Positions 42,957-52,622 of a stretch of 64,000 nucleotides of DNA are shown here, piece by piece. How positions within the stretch are numbered: position 1 is the first letter of the stretch; each line of letters opens with the position of its first letter. A program made the position numbers and the translations under genes. The DNA is taken from the NCBI RefSeq assembly GCF_000420945.1, contig NZ_ATVX01000003.1:266745-330744 (forward strand). Reading direction: 5' to 3'. The DNA comes from Butyrivibrio sp. VCB2006 (GTDB lineage Bacteria; Bacillota; Clostridia; Lachnospirales; Lachnospiraceae). The notes under the pieces are model-generated. The model made no database searches. It was not told the origin of the DNA and was given only the letters and a program-made list of their open reading frames with translations.

Positions 42957-44876
42957 ATGAGTCAAAAGGTTTTTATATCTGAGGACGACGAATACTTATT
43001 TGGGCAGGGAACTCATTACGATATTTATGATAAATTAGGTGCTCACCCATCTGAAGAGAAGGGCAAAAAAGGCTTCTTTTTTGCAGTGTGGGCTCCAAAT
43101 GCAGCTGATGTTCATGTTGTAGGTGATTTCAATGGATGGGACGAGAATGCCCATCAGATGCAGCGCACCAAGACAGGCAACATTTGGACAATCTTCATTC
43201 CCGGAGTAGGAATTGGTGAGCTTTACAAATATCTTATTACTACTCAGGATGGCAGAAAGCTTTATAAAGCTGATCCATATGCTAACTTTGCTGAGCTTCG
43301 CCCGGGAAATGCGTCAAGAACAACTGATCTTTCAGGATTTAAGTGGTCAGATTCAAAGTGGTATGAGGGACTTAAAGGCAAGGATATGAATCGCCAGCCA
43401 ATAGCCATCTATGAATGCCAGATTGGTTCCTGGATGAAGCATCCCGACGGAACTGAGGACGGGTTTTATACCTACAGACAGTTCGCAGATAGAATTGTTG
43501 AATATCTCAAGGAAATGAAATATACACATATCGAGCTTATCGGTATTGCGGAGCATCCTTTTGACGGATCCTGGGGATATCAGGTAACTGGTTATTATGC
43601 ACCTACTGCAAGGTATGGTGAGCCTACAGATTTCATGTATCTTGTCAATAAGCTCCACAAGCATGGCATTGGTGTTATTCTTGACTGGGTTCCTGCGCAC
43701 TTCTGTCCTGATGAATTTGGTCTTGCCTGCTTTGACGGAACATGTATCTATGAAGATCCGGACCCACGTAAAGGAGAGCATCCTGATTGGGGAACCAAGA
43801 TCTTTAACCTGGCTAAGCCTGAAGTTAAGAACTTCCTCATTGCAAATGCACTTTATTGGATCCGCAAGTTCCATATTGATGGCCTTAGAGTAGATGCTGT
43901 TGCTTCAATGCTTTATCTCGACTATGGCAAAAAAGATGGACAGTGGGTTCCAAATAAATATGGCGATAACAAGAACCTGGATGCAATTGAGTTCTTCAAG
44001 CACTTCAATAGTGTTGTAAGAGGAACATATCCTAACGTACTTACAATTGCTGAGGAGTCTACTGCATGGCCTAAGGTTACAGCTGCTCCTGAAGAGGATG
44101 GTCTTGGATTTGCATTCAAGTGGAATATGGGATGGATGCATGACTTCTGTGAATATATGAAGCTTGATCCATACTTTAGACAGGGTGCTCATTACATGAT
44201 GACCTTTGCAATGAGCTACAATGATTCAGAGAATTATATCCTGCCTCTTTCCCACGATGAGGTTGTGCATCTTAAGTGTTCTATGGTTGAGAAGATGCCA
44301 GGATATCAGGTTGATAAATACGCTAATCTGCGTGTTGGCTATACTTATATGTTCGGTCACTCCGGTAAAAAGCTGTTGTTCATGGGTCAGGACTTTGGAC
44401 AGGAGCGCGAGTGGAGTGAGAAGAGAGAGCTTGACTGGTTCCTTCTGGAAAATGATCTCAACAGAGGCATGAAGGACTATGTGGGTAAACTCCTAGAACT
44501 TTACAGAAAATATCCTGCTCTTTATGAAGTAGATAATGACTGGGGCGGCTTTGAATGGATAAACGCCGATGACAAGGAACGCAGCATTTACAGCTTCTAT
44601 AGAAGAGCAATTAACGGTAAGGATAACATTTTGTTTGTCCTTAACATGACACCTATGGAGAGAAAGGGCTTCAAGGTAGGTGTTCCTTTTGAAGGAACTT
44701 ACACCAAACTTCTTGATAGTGCTCTTGAGTGCTACGGAGGAATGGGAAGCGGAGTTCCTGACAAGATCAAGGCTGTTAAGGGACTTTGTGATTACAAGGA
44801 TTACAGTATTGAATTTGATCTGCCACCATACGGAGCAGAGGTATTCCTCTTCCAGCAGAAGAAAACAAAGAATTAA
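42957..44876 (+). CDS. glgB: 1,4-alpha-glucan (glycogen) branching enzyme
   Basis: This 639-aa GH13 enzyme makes alpha-1,6 branches in glycogen. It has an N-terminal CBM48 (AVWAPNAADVHVVGDFNGWD), a TIM barrel with DGLRVDAVASML (nucleophile Asp313), LTIAEESTAWP (acid Glu366) and LSHDEVVH (third Asp), and a C-terminal all-beta domain. The start is ATG 42957, with AGGGGG 6 nt upstream; ATG 42942 lacks an RBS. It is a single gene here, with no other glycogen genes in the window. Confidence 0.95.
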   Translation: MSQKVFISEDDEYLFGQGTHYDIYDKLGAHPSEEKGKKGFFFAVWAPNAADVHVVGDFNGWDENAHQMQRTKTGNIWTIFIPGVGIGELYKYLITTQDGRKLYKADPYANFAELRPGNASRTTDLSGFKWSDSKWYEGLKGKDMNRQPIAIYECQIGSWMKHPDGTEDGFYTYRQFADRIVEYLKEMKYTHIELIGIAEHPFDGSWGYQVTGYYAPTARYGEPTDFMYLVNKLHKHGIGVILDWVPAHFCPDEFGLACFDGTCIYEDPDPRKGEHPDWGTKIFNLAKPEVKNFLIANALYWIRKFHIDGLRVDAVASMLYLDYGKKDGQWVPNKYGDNKNLDAIEFFKHFNSVVRGTYPNVLTIAEESTAWPKVTAAPEEDGLGFAFKWNMGWMHDFCEYMKLDPYFRQGAHYMMTFAMSYNDSENYILPLSHDEVVHLKCSMVEKMPGYQVDKYANLRVGYTYMFGHSGKKLLFMGQDFGQEREWSEKRELDWFLLENDLNRGMKDYVGKLLELYRKYPALYEVDNDWGGFEWINADDKERSIYSFYRRAINGKDNILFVLNMTPMERKGFKVGVPFEGTYTKLLDSALECYGGMGSGVPDKIKAVKGLCDYKDYSIEFDLPPYGAEVFLFQQKKTKN

Positions 44877-44901
44877 AGAATTTTGAAACTAAGCCGAAAT
44901 A

Positions 44902-44945
44902 AATGGTGATGAAGGAAGTATATTCTTTCATCACCATTATTTTTG
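44902..44945 (+). terminator. Intrinsic terminator of glgB
   Basis: A perfect 12-bp stem (44902-44913 with 44927-44938) with a 13-nt loop is followed by A then five T. Confidence 0.85.
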
Positions 44946-44956
44946 TGAGGTAAAAG

Positions 44957-47900
44957 ATGAATATTACTTTTCAGGCAATTACCGGTCAGAGGAAGGATGA
45001 AAGCCTAGATACCCTTAAGATGGATCCTAAGGAGACTTTTTCTTTCAAGACTGGGAAGTCAAGCTCTAGTATTACAGATCCTGTAAGTATACAGCTTGAT
45101 GCAAGCATTTTCAGTAATGATGCATATTCCTGTCAGGCCAAAAGCGCTGCAGATGTAAGCGATATGGCTAACAACACGGACGTTTTGACACAGCATAACT
45201 ATATGGCTCTTTTATCAAATACCATGTCAGGGGAAGACTATGCCAAAGCCCTTGAGGAAGGATTTGATATTAAAAATACAGATACTGCAGAAACTGTAAC
45301 TATCCTTGATAAGATCAAGAGTGTTCTTCTGGAGTCCGGACAAGAAATTGTTGGCTTTAATGATGACATCAGTCTTGATAAACTCGCCAGGATTACAGGC
45401 AGTATGTCTTTTGCAAATGAGCTTCAACAGAGCTTTCATGAAAACGACATCCCAGTAACTTATGAAAATAGCAAGGCAGCAGGCGTTGCATTTAGCGAAG
45501 TCTCTGATATTCAGGGGCTTGATGATGCTGCGGTTAAATATCTTGTTCTTAATAACATGCGCCCATCCATTGAGAATGTTTATTTTGCTTCTCATAGTAC
45601 CAATGGACAGAACGTTTCCGGAAGAGGCTTTTATGCGCAGGATGCAGGGGGCTACTATGCTCAGAAGGCTGAAAGCTACGATTGGGAGCAGCTAGATGGC
45701 CAGATCGATAAGATAATTGAAGAGGCGGGGCTTGATAAGGAAGACAGTAATGTCAGAGAAGAAGCCCGATGGACAATACAGCAGGGCATTCCTCTGACAA
45801 CAGAGACGCTTAAGAGAGTTCATACGATAAAAGAAATTTCTTTTCCTATAACAGAGAAGCTTGGAGCTAAGGCAATTGCTGCGGCTATAGCAGATGGAAG
45901 AAAGGCGGCTCAGGCTGATCTTTCTGATCCAAGAAGTATCTACGTGAAGGCGCTGGATATAAAGAATGATACCCATCTTTTGGAATCCAGAATGCAGCTG
46001 GAAGAAGTTAGACTTCGCATGACTACTGAGGCTAACAGGCAGCTTCTTGACAGTGGTTTCTCCATCGACACAGCGCCAATGGAGCAGTTCATAGAAAGAA
46101 TAAAGAATATACTTGGTCAGGTTTCGGATGAAGTTGCAGGTTCTGCCGTTGATGAGATTACAGAAGTTACACCTCAGAATCAGGCTTTACTTATAAGTGC
46201 CACAATAAACCGGGTTAGTATTATTCAAAATGGCCCTATTGATGTTACCGGAGCCATGATAGATACCATAGAAACCGCCTCTCTGACTCAGATCAGTGCT
46301 GTGTCCAAGGACTTAACGCTTCAATATGAGAAGGCGGCGAAAGGCTACGAGCCACTTATGACAGCTCCAAGAGCAGACCTTGGCGACAATATTAAAAAGG
46401 CATTTCAGAATGTTGATGAAATTCTTAAGGATCTTGGACAGGAGCTCACTGAAGAGAATAGAAGGGCTGTACGAGTTCTTGGCTACAACAGCATGGAGAT
46501 GAACCAGGAGAATTTTGAGAAGGTCAGAGCTTTTGACCAGATGCTGAAGACAACTCTTGAGAGGCTCAAGCCCGGTGCGGTTCTTGATATTATCAGAGAG
46601 GGCAAGAATCCTCTTTCCATGACAATAGATGAGATTTCCCAGAACCTGGATAAGAATTTCATGGGGGATGGTGACAGTTCAGGAAAAGGCCGTTCAAAGT
46701 CTGATGAGAAATATTCCAAATTCCTATACAAGCTTGAGCATCAAAAGGGCATTACCGAAGATGAGAAGGAATCCTTTATTGGAATATACAGATTGTTCCA
46801 TACCCTTAAGGCAGAAGATTACAGAGCCATTGGCTCAGTTCTTAAGACAGGGGCCGAGATGACTTTAAAAAATCTTTTGATGGCCACAAGAACAGGGCAT
46901 ACATCCAAAAAGGGAATCGATTATGTGGTTGATGATGACTTTGGTGGTGTTGAGGCTGCTTCGAGTTCATCATCTAAATTAAAAATTGATGAACAAATCA
47001 GTTTGGCCTTCAGATATCACAGTGCTAAGGCCGATATAGTATATGAGAATCTTGAGCCCGAAAAACTTCTAAAGGCTAAACCTACAGAGAATACTCTTTT
47101 ACCAAAACTTGCAGAAGATCTGCAAAATGCTGGGGTAGATGAGAATCTTGAAAGGGAATATGCTTCGGAAGTTGTCAGGCAGATAAGAGAAGTTGCCCAG
47201 GTCAAGGTTGGTGATAATGCGTTTGAAGAGCTTAAGAGTCTTCAGCTGGAAGCCAACTTTAATAATCTGGAAGCAATGATCTCAAATAGAAGGGACCGGA
47301 AGACAGGTAGTATATGGCGTAGGACAGAAGAGCTGTTAAAAGAGATGGCCACCAAAGAGCAGGATATGCTGGTGGACGCTCTTGGTGAGCCAAAGTACGA
47401 GGACATATACCAAAAAAGTCTTCAGAACATTTCAGACAGCCTTGAAGAACTGCTAATGGATGAGAAGGATACCTATATTGATGTAAAGGCAATCAATCTC
47501 ATGCAAAGAAGACTATCTGTAATGAGCCAGGGCTCAGAGAGGGGTTCCTTCGAAGTACCTGTCTACTTAGACGGGCAAAAGATTTCCATGCACATTACTC
47601 TTAAGAACGACGAAAGCATGGATTCACGGATGGAAGCCAGTGTTCAAACCTATGAATATGGTCTGATAACAGCCAGTCTATCAGAAAAGAATGGCGTTGT
47701 AAGTGGAATGATCACCACAAATTATGACCAGAATACAGAGGAAGTTGAATATCTGGAAAGCGTTAGATCTAAAATGTGCGTCAAATTGGCTGAGAAACTA
47801 AAGGAATCTGGCGTAAGTCAGGAAAACATAGCAATCCTTTACCATGCGCAGACACAGCCTATCTCAGTAGGACCAGCTAATGCAAATGCCACGGATGGCA

Positions 47901-47968
47901 ATCAAAAGAAATTAACAGACACTAGTACGCTACTGTCTATGGCAAAAGCATTTATAGAGGCTCTCTAA
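44957..47968 (+). CDS. Large DUF6240-like protein with a FliK-like C-terminus
   Basis: This 1003-aa protein is encoded 10 nt upstream of flagellin and is probably cotranscribed with it. The middle is long, charged and helical. The C-terminal block (about 855-965: FEVPVYLDGQKISMHITLKN and VSGMITTNYDQ) resembles the FliK hook-length-control C-terminal fold, and from memory the family is the DUF6240 proteins of Lachnospiraceae. No signal peptide or membrane helix is seen. A flagellar role (hook length or chaperone) is inferred from position and the C-terminus. A canonical FliK is not present in this window. Confidence 0.65.
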   Translation: MNITFQAITGQRKDESLDTLKMDPKETFSFKTGKSSSSITDPVSIQLDASIFSNDAYSCQAKSAADVSDMANNTDVLTQHNYMALLSNTMSGEDYAKALEEGFDIKNTDTAETVTILDKIKSVLLESGQEIVGFNDDISLDKLARITGSMSFANELQQSFHENDIPVTYENSKAAGVAFSEVSDIQGLDDAAVKYLVLNNMRPSIENVYFASHSTNGQNVSGRGFYAQDAGGYYAQKAESYDWEQLDGQIDKIIEEAGLDKEDSNVREEARWTIQQGIPLTTETLKRVHTIKEISFPITEKLGAKAIAAAIADGRKAAQADLSDPRSIYVKALDIKNDTHLLESRMQLEEVRLRMTTEANRQLLDSGFSIDTAPMEQFIERIKNILGQVSDEVAGSAVDEITEVTPQNQALLISATINRVSIIQNGPIDVTGAMIDTIETASLTQISAVSKDLTLQYEKAAKGYEPLMTAPRADLGDNIKKAFQNVDEILKDLGQELTEENRRAVRVLGYNSMEMNQENFEKVRAFDQMLKTTLERLKPGAVLDIIREGKNPLSMTIDEISQNLDKNFMGDGDSSGKGRSKSDEKYSKFLYKLEHQKGITEDEKESFIGIYRLFHTLKAEDYRAIGSVLKTGAEMTLKNLLMATRTGHTSKKGIDYVVDDDFGGVEAASSSSSKLKIDEQISLAFRYHSAKADIVYENLEPEKLLKAKPTENTLLPKLAEDLQNAGVDENLEREYASEVVRQIREVAQVKVGDNAFEELKSLQLEANFNNLEAMISNRRDRKTGSIWRRTEELLKEMATKEQDMLVDALGEPKYEDIYQKSLQNISDSLEELLMDEKDTYIDVKAINLMQRRLSVMSQGSERGSFEVPVYLDGQKISMHITLKNDESMDSRMEASVQTYEYGLITASLSEKNGVVSGMITTNYDQNTEEVEYLESVRSKMCVKLAEKLKESGVSQENIAILYHAQTQPISVGPANANATDGNQKKLTDTSTLLSMAKAFIEAL

Positions 47969-47978
47969 GGAGGTAGAA

Positions 47979-49166
47979 ATGAAAGTAAATTATAATGTGT
48001 CAGCGATGATCGCCAATAACGCGCTTCAGAGAAATGATACTCTTTTATCAGATTCACTGGAGAGATTATCCAGCGGTCTCAAGATCGCTAATGCCAAGGA
48101 TAATCCTTCAGGTCTTGCCATGTCGAGAAGAATGAATTCCCAAATTGAAGGATTAGGAGTTGCAGGTGATACCTCCAATGACGCAATCTCTATTGTTCAG
48201 GTTGCGGACGGTTCCCTGTCAGAGATACAGGATATTCTCCAGAGAATGAACCAGCTTGCTGTTCAGGCAAGTAACGGAACTCTGACAGATTCGGACAGAG
48301 AGGCTATCCAGGAAGAGGTTACTCTTTTAAAGCAAGAAGTTGATAGAATGGCAAGTACTACTCAGTTTAATGGACAGAGTATTCTCGATGGTTCTTTTGA
48401 TCTGAAGGGATATGCTACGATCGGAGATACCTTCTCCGGTTCCAAGACTGATGCATCGGTGAGGGTTGTGAATTACTCGGATGTAGTAGAAGCTGGAGTA
48501 TACAAGATTTCAGGCATCGATGTTTCTTATATGCATGTGACAGGAACAACCGGTGTGGATAAGAAGGGTATCTTCTTTGAGAATGGCAGTGACCAGACTA
48601 TCAAGATAGAGAAGTTGAATGAGGATGGCTCTTATTCACCGTATTTGAACAACGGAATGATTGCCACAATCAATGAAGATGTTCTGACTCTCAGTGACAG
48701 CACAGGTAAAAAGATTGATATTCAGATAGACAGAGCCCTCAGCGATACAGTATTTGTTGACCTTACTGCAAGCGGAGCAATGACAATGCAGGTTGGAGCC
48801 AATGAGGGACAGACACTGGATATTAGAATTCCAAAGGTTAATCTTACAACTCTTGGAATCTACAATCTGGATATGGCCAATCCTGTAGGTGCGCTGGAGG
48901 CTATCGAGGATATTAAGGGAGCTCTTTCAAGCATCAGTGCTATCCGAAGCAGACTTGGATCATATCAGAACAGACTGGAGCATACTTCAAACAGTATTGA
49001 TATCACAGTAGAGAACATGACAGCAGCTTATTCCAGAATTATGGATGTAGATATGGCTGAGGAGATGACAGTATATTCAACTCAGCAGGTTCTTTCACAG
49101 GCAGGAATTTCAATGATGGCCCAGGCAAATGAGAGACCATCACAGGTATTGCAGCTTTTGCAGTGA
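47979..49166 (+). CDS. Flagellin
   Basis: This 395-aa flagellar filament subunit has a conserved N-terminal D0/D1 region (LSDSLERLSSGLKIANAKDN, QDILQRMNQLAVQASNG, TQFNGQSILDGSF) and C-terminal D1/D0 (ISAIRSRLGSYQNRLEHT, NMTAAYSRIMDVDMAEEM, ISMMAQANERPSQVLQLLQ). The central variable region is short (about 145-295). The RBS is AAGGAGG, 5 nt before the ATG. The FliS-like chaperone follows 29 nt downstream. No sigma-28 consensus promoter was found right before it, so it may be read from the upstream gene. Confidence 0.97.
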   Translation: MKVNYNVSAMIANNALQRNDTLLSDSLERLSSGLKIANAKDNPSGLAMSRRMNSQIEGLGVAGDTSNDAISIVQVADGSLSEIQDILQRMNQLAVQASNGTLTDSDREAIQEEVTLLKQEVDRMASTTQFNGQSILDGSFDLKGYATIGDTFSGSKTDASVRVVNYSDVVEAGVYKISGIDVSYMHVTGTTGVDKKGIFFENGSDQTIKIEKLNEDGSYSPYLNNGMIATINEDVLTLSDSTGKKIDIQIDRALSDTVFVDLTASGAMTMQVGANEGQTLDIRIPKVNLTTLGIYNLDMANPVGALEAIEDIKGALSSISAIRSRLGSYQNRLEHTSNSIDITVENMTAAYSRIMDVDMAEEMTVYSTQQVLSQAGISMMAQANERPSQVLQLLQ

Positions 49167-49195
49167 AGAAATTGATCTTTTAGAGAGGACATGCC

Positions 49196-49672
49196 ATGAC
49201 TCAGGAAAAGAAACAGGAATATACCCTTAGAATAACCCAGGCCAATAAAACCCAGATGATCACTATACTCTATGAGATGGTCATTGATTATATTTGCGAT
49301 GCAAAAGCCGCTATGACTCTTGCGCAGTATGATATCGCGGATAGGAACCTTGGTTATGCCCAGAATGTGGTAGATGAACTGATCCGATCGGTAAACAGAA
49401 AATATGAACTGGGAAGACTTCTTCATAGGCTTTATATCTTTTCCAAAAAGGAGCTTACTGCAGCTGGGGTTCAAAAGAGCGTTAACAGGCTTAGCAAAGT
49501 AGAGCAGAATTTCAGAGCTCTTCATGCAGCATATAAAGAAATCGAGAATGAGGATACCAGTGCTCCGACTATGGGAAATATCCAGACAGTCTATGCCGGG
49601 TTGACCTACGGAAAATACAGCCTGAATGAGGAAGTTGCATCCTCTTCCTACAACCGGGGATTTATGGCTTAA
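49196..49672 (+). CDS. FliS-like flagellin export chaperone
   Basis: This 158-aa helical protein has the FliS pattern (ITQANKTQMITILYEMVIDY, then DIADRNLGYAQNVVDELIRS). FliS binds the flagellin C-terminus and prevents early polymerisation. The Tyr-rich C-terminal tail (SSSYNRGFMA) is unusual. Its position directly after flagellin supports the call. It ends at a strong terminator, so the 44957-49672 unit is one flagellar operon. Confidence 0.85.
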   Translation: MTQEKKQEYTLRITQANKTQMITILYEMVIDYICDAKAAMTLAQYDIADRNLGYAQNVVDELIRSVNRKYELGRLLHRLYIFSKKELTAAGVQKSVNRLSKVEQNFRALHAAYKEIENEDTSAPTMGNIQTVYAGLTYGKYSLNEEVASSSYNRGFMA

Positions 49673-49741
49673 GAAAATCTTAAGACTATTAATTTTGCAT
49701 CCGAATTTTATATCATTAAGAATCAATAATAACGAAATTGC

Positions 49742-49795
49742 AAAGAGCGGATAGAACATATTTCAATATGATTTATGTTCAAAGCCGCTCTTTTT
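49742..49795 (+). terminator. Intrinsic terminator of the flagellin operon
   Basis: AAAGAGCGG (49742-49750) pairs with CCGCTCTTT (49785-49793); an inner GAACATA/TATGTTC stem extends it. It is followed by five T (49791-49795). Confidence 0.9.
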
Positions 49796-49819
49796 CTGTG
49801 ATTTTCTAAGTTTATAAAG

Positions 49820-49839
49820 TGTTCGATTGCAATCGAACA
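49820..49839. promoter_or_regulatory. Perfect 20-bp palindrome before the Tad pilus operon
   Basis: TGTTCGATTG and CAATCGAACA form a perfect 10+10 palindrome in the 226-bp gap between the flagellar and Tad operons, about 60 bp before the first Tad start. It resembles a dimeric repressor site. The half-sites face the opposite way from Gram-positive LexA boxes (CGAAC..GTTCG), so it is not a LexA box. Confidence 0.6.
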
Positions 49840-49898
49840 AAAAATTAATTATGCACTTTGATGATGGTAAATGAGGGGGTTTACAAAGCTTTTTTTAC

Positions 49899-50363
49899 AT
49901 GCTAAATTCTTTAATCGCGAGCTCGACAAAAGAAAAACGAAAGGAGTGGAGAAAGATAAAAGCGGTTTTACTCTTGTTTTTGACGGGAGCGGTTATTACT
50001 GATCTGTGCAAGGACAAGATATATAATGTTTGGGTGATACCCGGAATGATCACCGGACTTCTTATGGCGTTTTGCAGCGAACCGGGAAGGTTGTCTGAAG
50101 CGCTCATGACGGTGGTTGTCACGTTTTTGGTGCTCATGCCGGTATACTTTTTAAAGGGTATTGCGGCGGGCGATGTAAAACTATTATTGTCTACAGCATC
50201 TTTTTTATCATTTCAGGAATGTTATTCCTGTATCTTATATTCTTTCCTGATTGCAGGAGCAATTTCACTTGTAATTATCATTTTTAAGAGAGAAAAGAAA
50301 ACCTTGCATTTTGCAGTTCCAGTCCTTATTAGCACCATTTTGGTCATGGGAGGAATTGTATGA
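49899..50363 (+). CDS. Prepilin peptidase (A24 family, CpaA/TadV-like)
   Basis: This 154-aa membrane aspartyl protease should cleave Flp-type prepilins. The catalytic Asp pair is Asp35 in VITDLCKDKIYNVW and Asp92 in GIAAGDVKLL. It has about five membrane helices and is the first gene of the Tad operon. The start is uncertain: ATG 49899 lacks a close RBS, while AAAGGAG (49940-49946) lies inside the frame with only ATA or TTG codons after it. It overlaps the next gene by 4 nt. Confidence 0.85.
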   Translation: MLNSLIASSTKEKRKEWRKIKAVLLLFLTGAVITDLCKDKIYNVWVIPGMITGLLMAFCSEPGRLSEALMTVVVTFLVLMPVYFLKGIAAGDVKLLLSTASFLSFQECYSCILYSFLIAGAISLVIIIFKREKKTLHFAVPVLISTILVMGGIV

Positions 50364-51391
50364 ACAGATATAAACTGGCTATTTGCGATGAAGACGAGAT
50401 ATATTGCAGAAGGCTTGATGAGTACCTTAGAGGAAATCTTGGACTTGGGTTTGAAATCTTTTCTTTTACCAGTTTTGAAATTATGGAAAAATTTCTGGAA
50501 AAAACAAAGGTATCTCTTTTGATGATTGCTGAAAGTGCGCTGGAAGGGATCGATGATCTTAGATTATCCGGAAATATCAAGAATGTTCTTGTGCTTGATG
50601 AGGGACTTGGCGGAAGCAACAGGGTATCGGAAGATGGTGCTTTTTTAGTAAACAAAAGATACATTAACAAATACCAGCCGGCGTCCCTTATAGTGAATGA
50701 TATTGTGGGCTTTTGCACAGAGGAATCAGAAGACTTCACAGGATTAGGTCTTCAGTCATCTTCGGGAAAAGGCAGAGTAATAGGCTTATATTCACCTCTT
50801 TCAAAATGTGGACAGACAACGCTGGCAGTGAATATTGCAGAGAGACTTGCCCGGGAAGGCAAAGTGGTTTTTCTTAGCTTCGAGAGTTTTTCGACGCTTC
50901 CGCAGATGCTGGATATTTCCAGCAATGAGGACATCAATGATCTTATGTATTATGCAGAACTTGAGAGGGATAAATTCGGCCTTTATCTTGAAAAGATCAA
51001 AAAGACAAGAAACGGCGTTGATTACATAATGCCCGCCAAGACTGCGATGCAGATAAAGGAGATAGGTCTTTCGAAAGTAAGTAATCTGTATAAGCTCTTG
51101 GCAGCAGAATGCGGCTATGACTACATTGTGGTTGATCTGACCCAGTACCCGGATGACTTTTTCGAAATAGCAGCTCTTAGCTACAGGCTTATAGCCATAA
51201 CAAGGGCTCATGCATCAGACCTGTATAAGTTAAAGCTTTTTGAGGAAGTTTTGATGCAAAGTGGGTTGGAAGAAGTTAGGGAAAAGCTTGTTAAATGTCA
51301 GGTACCTGACATACGGGACAAAAAGGCTTATGAGGATTATGTCAGAGATCTTTTGGAGAGTGAGGGGATAACCGGTGGATCAGAAGTTTGA
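50360..51391 (+). CDS. TadZ/CpaE-like ATPase
   Basis: This 343-aa protein has an N-terminal receiver-like domain (about 1-120, no clear phosphoacceptor) and a MinD/ParA-like domain (about 137-330). The P-loop reads SPLSKCGQTT (about 145-154) with Gln instead of the key Lys, so ATP hydrolysis may be lost. Walker B may be DYIVVDLTQYP. TadZ/CpaE proteins localise the Tad pilus machine. It overlaps tadA by 17 nt, so the genes are translationally coupled. Confidence 0.82.
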   Translation: MNRYKLAICDEDEIYCRRLDEYLRGNLGLGFEIFSFTSFEIMEKFLEKTKVSLLMIAESALEGIDDLRLSGNIKNVLVLDEGLGGSNRVSEDGAFLVNKRYINKYQPASLIVNDIVGFCTEESEDFTGLGLQSSSGKGRVIGLYSPLSKCGQTTLAVNIAERLAREGKVVFLSFESFSTLPQMLDISSNEDINDLMYYAELERDKFGLYLEKIKKTRNGVDYIMPAKTAMQIKEIGLSKVSNLYKLLAAECGYDYIVVDLTQYPDDFFEIAALSYRLIAITRAHASDLYKLKLFEEVLMQSGLEEVREKLVKCQVPDIRDKKAYEDYVRDLLESEGITGGSEV

Positions 51392-52622
51392 GGCTCTGAA
51401 GAGAAACATCCGGCAGCAGATAATCAGTTCCATTGATTATTCCAAGGACATATCCGATGAAGAGATGTATGAACTTGTGGACCAAAAGCTTTCCGAGAAC
51501 CTTCGACATGCATTTATTTCGGTGGAAGACAGGAAAAGACTTCGTATGCAGGTCTTTAATTCCATAAGGAAGCTGGATATTTTGCAGCAACTGGTGGATG
51601 ACCCCGGTGTTACGGAAATCATGGTCAACGGCACAGACAATATTTTCATTGAAAGAAATGGAGCTTTGTCCAGATTTAACGGAAAGTTCGAATCAAGAGA
51701 AAAGCTTGAAGACGTGGTGCAGCAGATAGTTGCGTCCTGTAACCGAGTAGTAAACCAGTCCCAGCCCATTGTTGATGCAAGGCTTTCCAACGGAAGCCGA
51801 GTAAATATAGTACTTGATCCGGTGGCTTTAAACGGCCCTATTATTACGATCAGAAGATTTCCGGATAAGCCGATTGACATCGGAAGGCTTATCGGACTGG
51901 ATTCAATATCGCCGTATCTGTGCGATTATCTAAGAATTCTTGTAAAGGCAGGCTACAATATCTTTATTTCAGGAGGTACCGGTTCCGGTAAAACCACCTT
52001 TCTAAATGCTTTGTCAGATTTTATTCCCAAGGATTTAAGAGTTTTGACAATTGAGGACTCGGCTGAATTGCAGATTATGGGCGTCCCAAACCTTGTAAGA
52101 CTGGAAGCAAGAAATGCCAATGTTGAGGGGTGCGAGCCCATCACTATCAGGGACTTGATCAAGTCTTCACTCAGAATGCGTCCTGACTGGGTAATAGTTG
52201 GAGAAGTCAGGGGCGGTGAGTGCGTAGATATGCTACAGGCTATGAATACTGGTCACATGTCAATGTCAACGGGACATGCCAATAGCGCTTACGATATGCT
52301 CTATAGACTAGAGACCATGAGCCTTATGGGAATGGGAGAACTTCCGCTTGCGGCAGTGAGGGGACAAATTGCTGCCGGAATAGACATTATTGTCCATCTT
52401 GGAAGGCTCAGAGACAGATCCAGAAAGGTTTTAGAAATCTGTGAGGTGGAAAAAGAACTGGACATTAGCGGAAAAATCAAGCTGAATCCTTTGTTTAGAT
52501 TTTGTGAAGATACAGGAAACAAGGGAGAGCGAATAAAAGGAGAGTGGAAAAAGGTTGGTGAACTCAAAAACACTGAAAAACTCGTGGCAGCAGGTCTTAC
52601 AATTCCGGCCAAGGAAAAGTGA
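51375..52622 (+). CDS. Tad pilus secretion ATPase (TadA/CpaF)
   Basis: This 415-aa hexameric ATPase drives pilus extension and retraction. Walker A is GGTGSGKTTFLN, with Asp box RVLTIEDSAELQI, Walker B region DWVIVGEVRGGE and His box STGHANSAYDML. The N-terminal helices (VTEIMVNGTDNIFIERN) match CpaF. The start is GTG 51375, inside the TadZ gene; its 3' end overlaps the next gene by 68 nt. The identification is firm. Confidence 0.95.
   Translation: MDQKFEALKRNIRQQIISSIDYSKDISDEEMYELVDQKLSENLRHAFISVEDRKRLRMQVFNSIRKLDILQQLVDDPGVTEIMVNGTDNIFIERNGALSRFNGKFESREKLEDVVQQIVASCNRVVNQSQPIVDARLSNGSRVNIVLDPVALNGPIITIRRFPDKPIDIGRLIGLDSISPYLCDYLRILVKAGYNIFISGGTGSGKTTFLNALSDFIPKDLRVLTIEDSAELQIMGVPNLVRLEARNANVEGCEPITIRDLIKSSLRMRPDWVIVGEVRGGECVDMLQAMNTGHMSMSTGHANSAYDMLYRLETMSLMGMGELPLAAVRGQIAAGIDIIVHLGRLRDRSRKVLEICEVEKELDISGKIKLNPLFRFCEDTGNKGERIKGEWKKVGELKNTEKLVAAGLTIPAKEK

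Noticed and set aside
49820..49839. LexA/SOS box
   Set aside because: The half-sites read GTTCG..CGAAC, the reverse of the Gram-positive CGAAC..GTTCG box.
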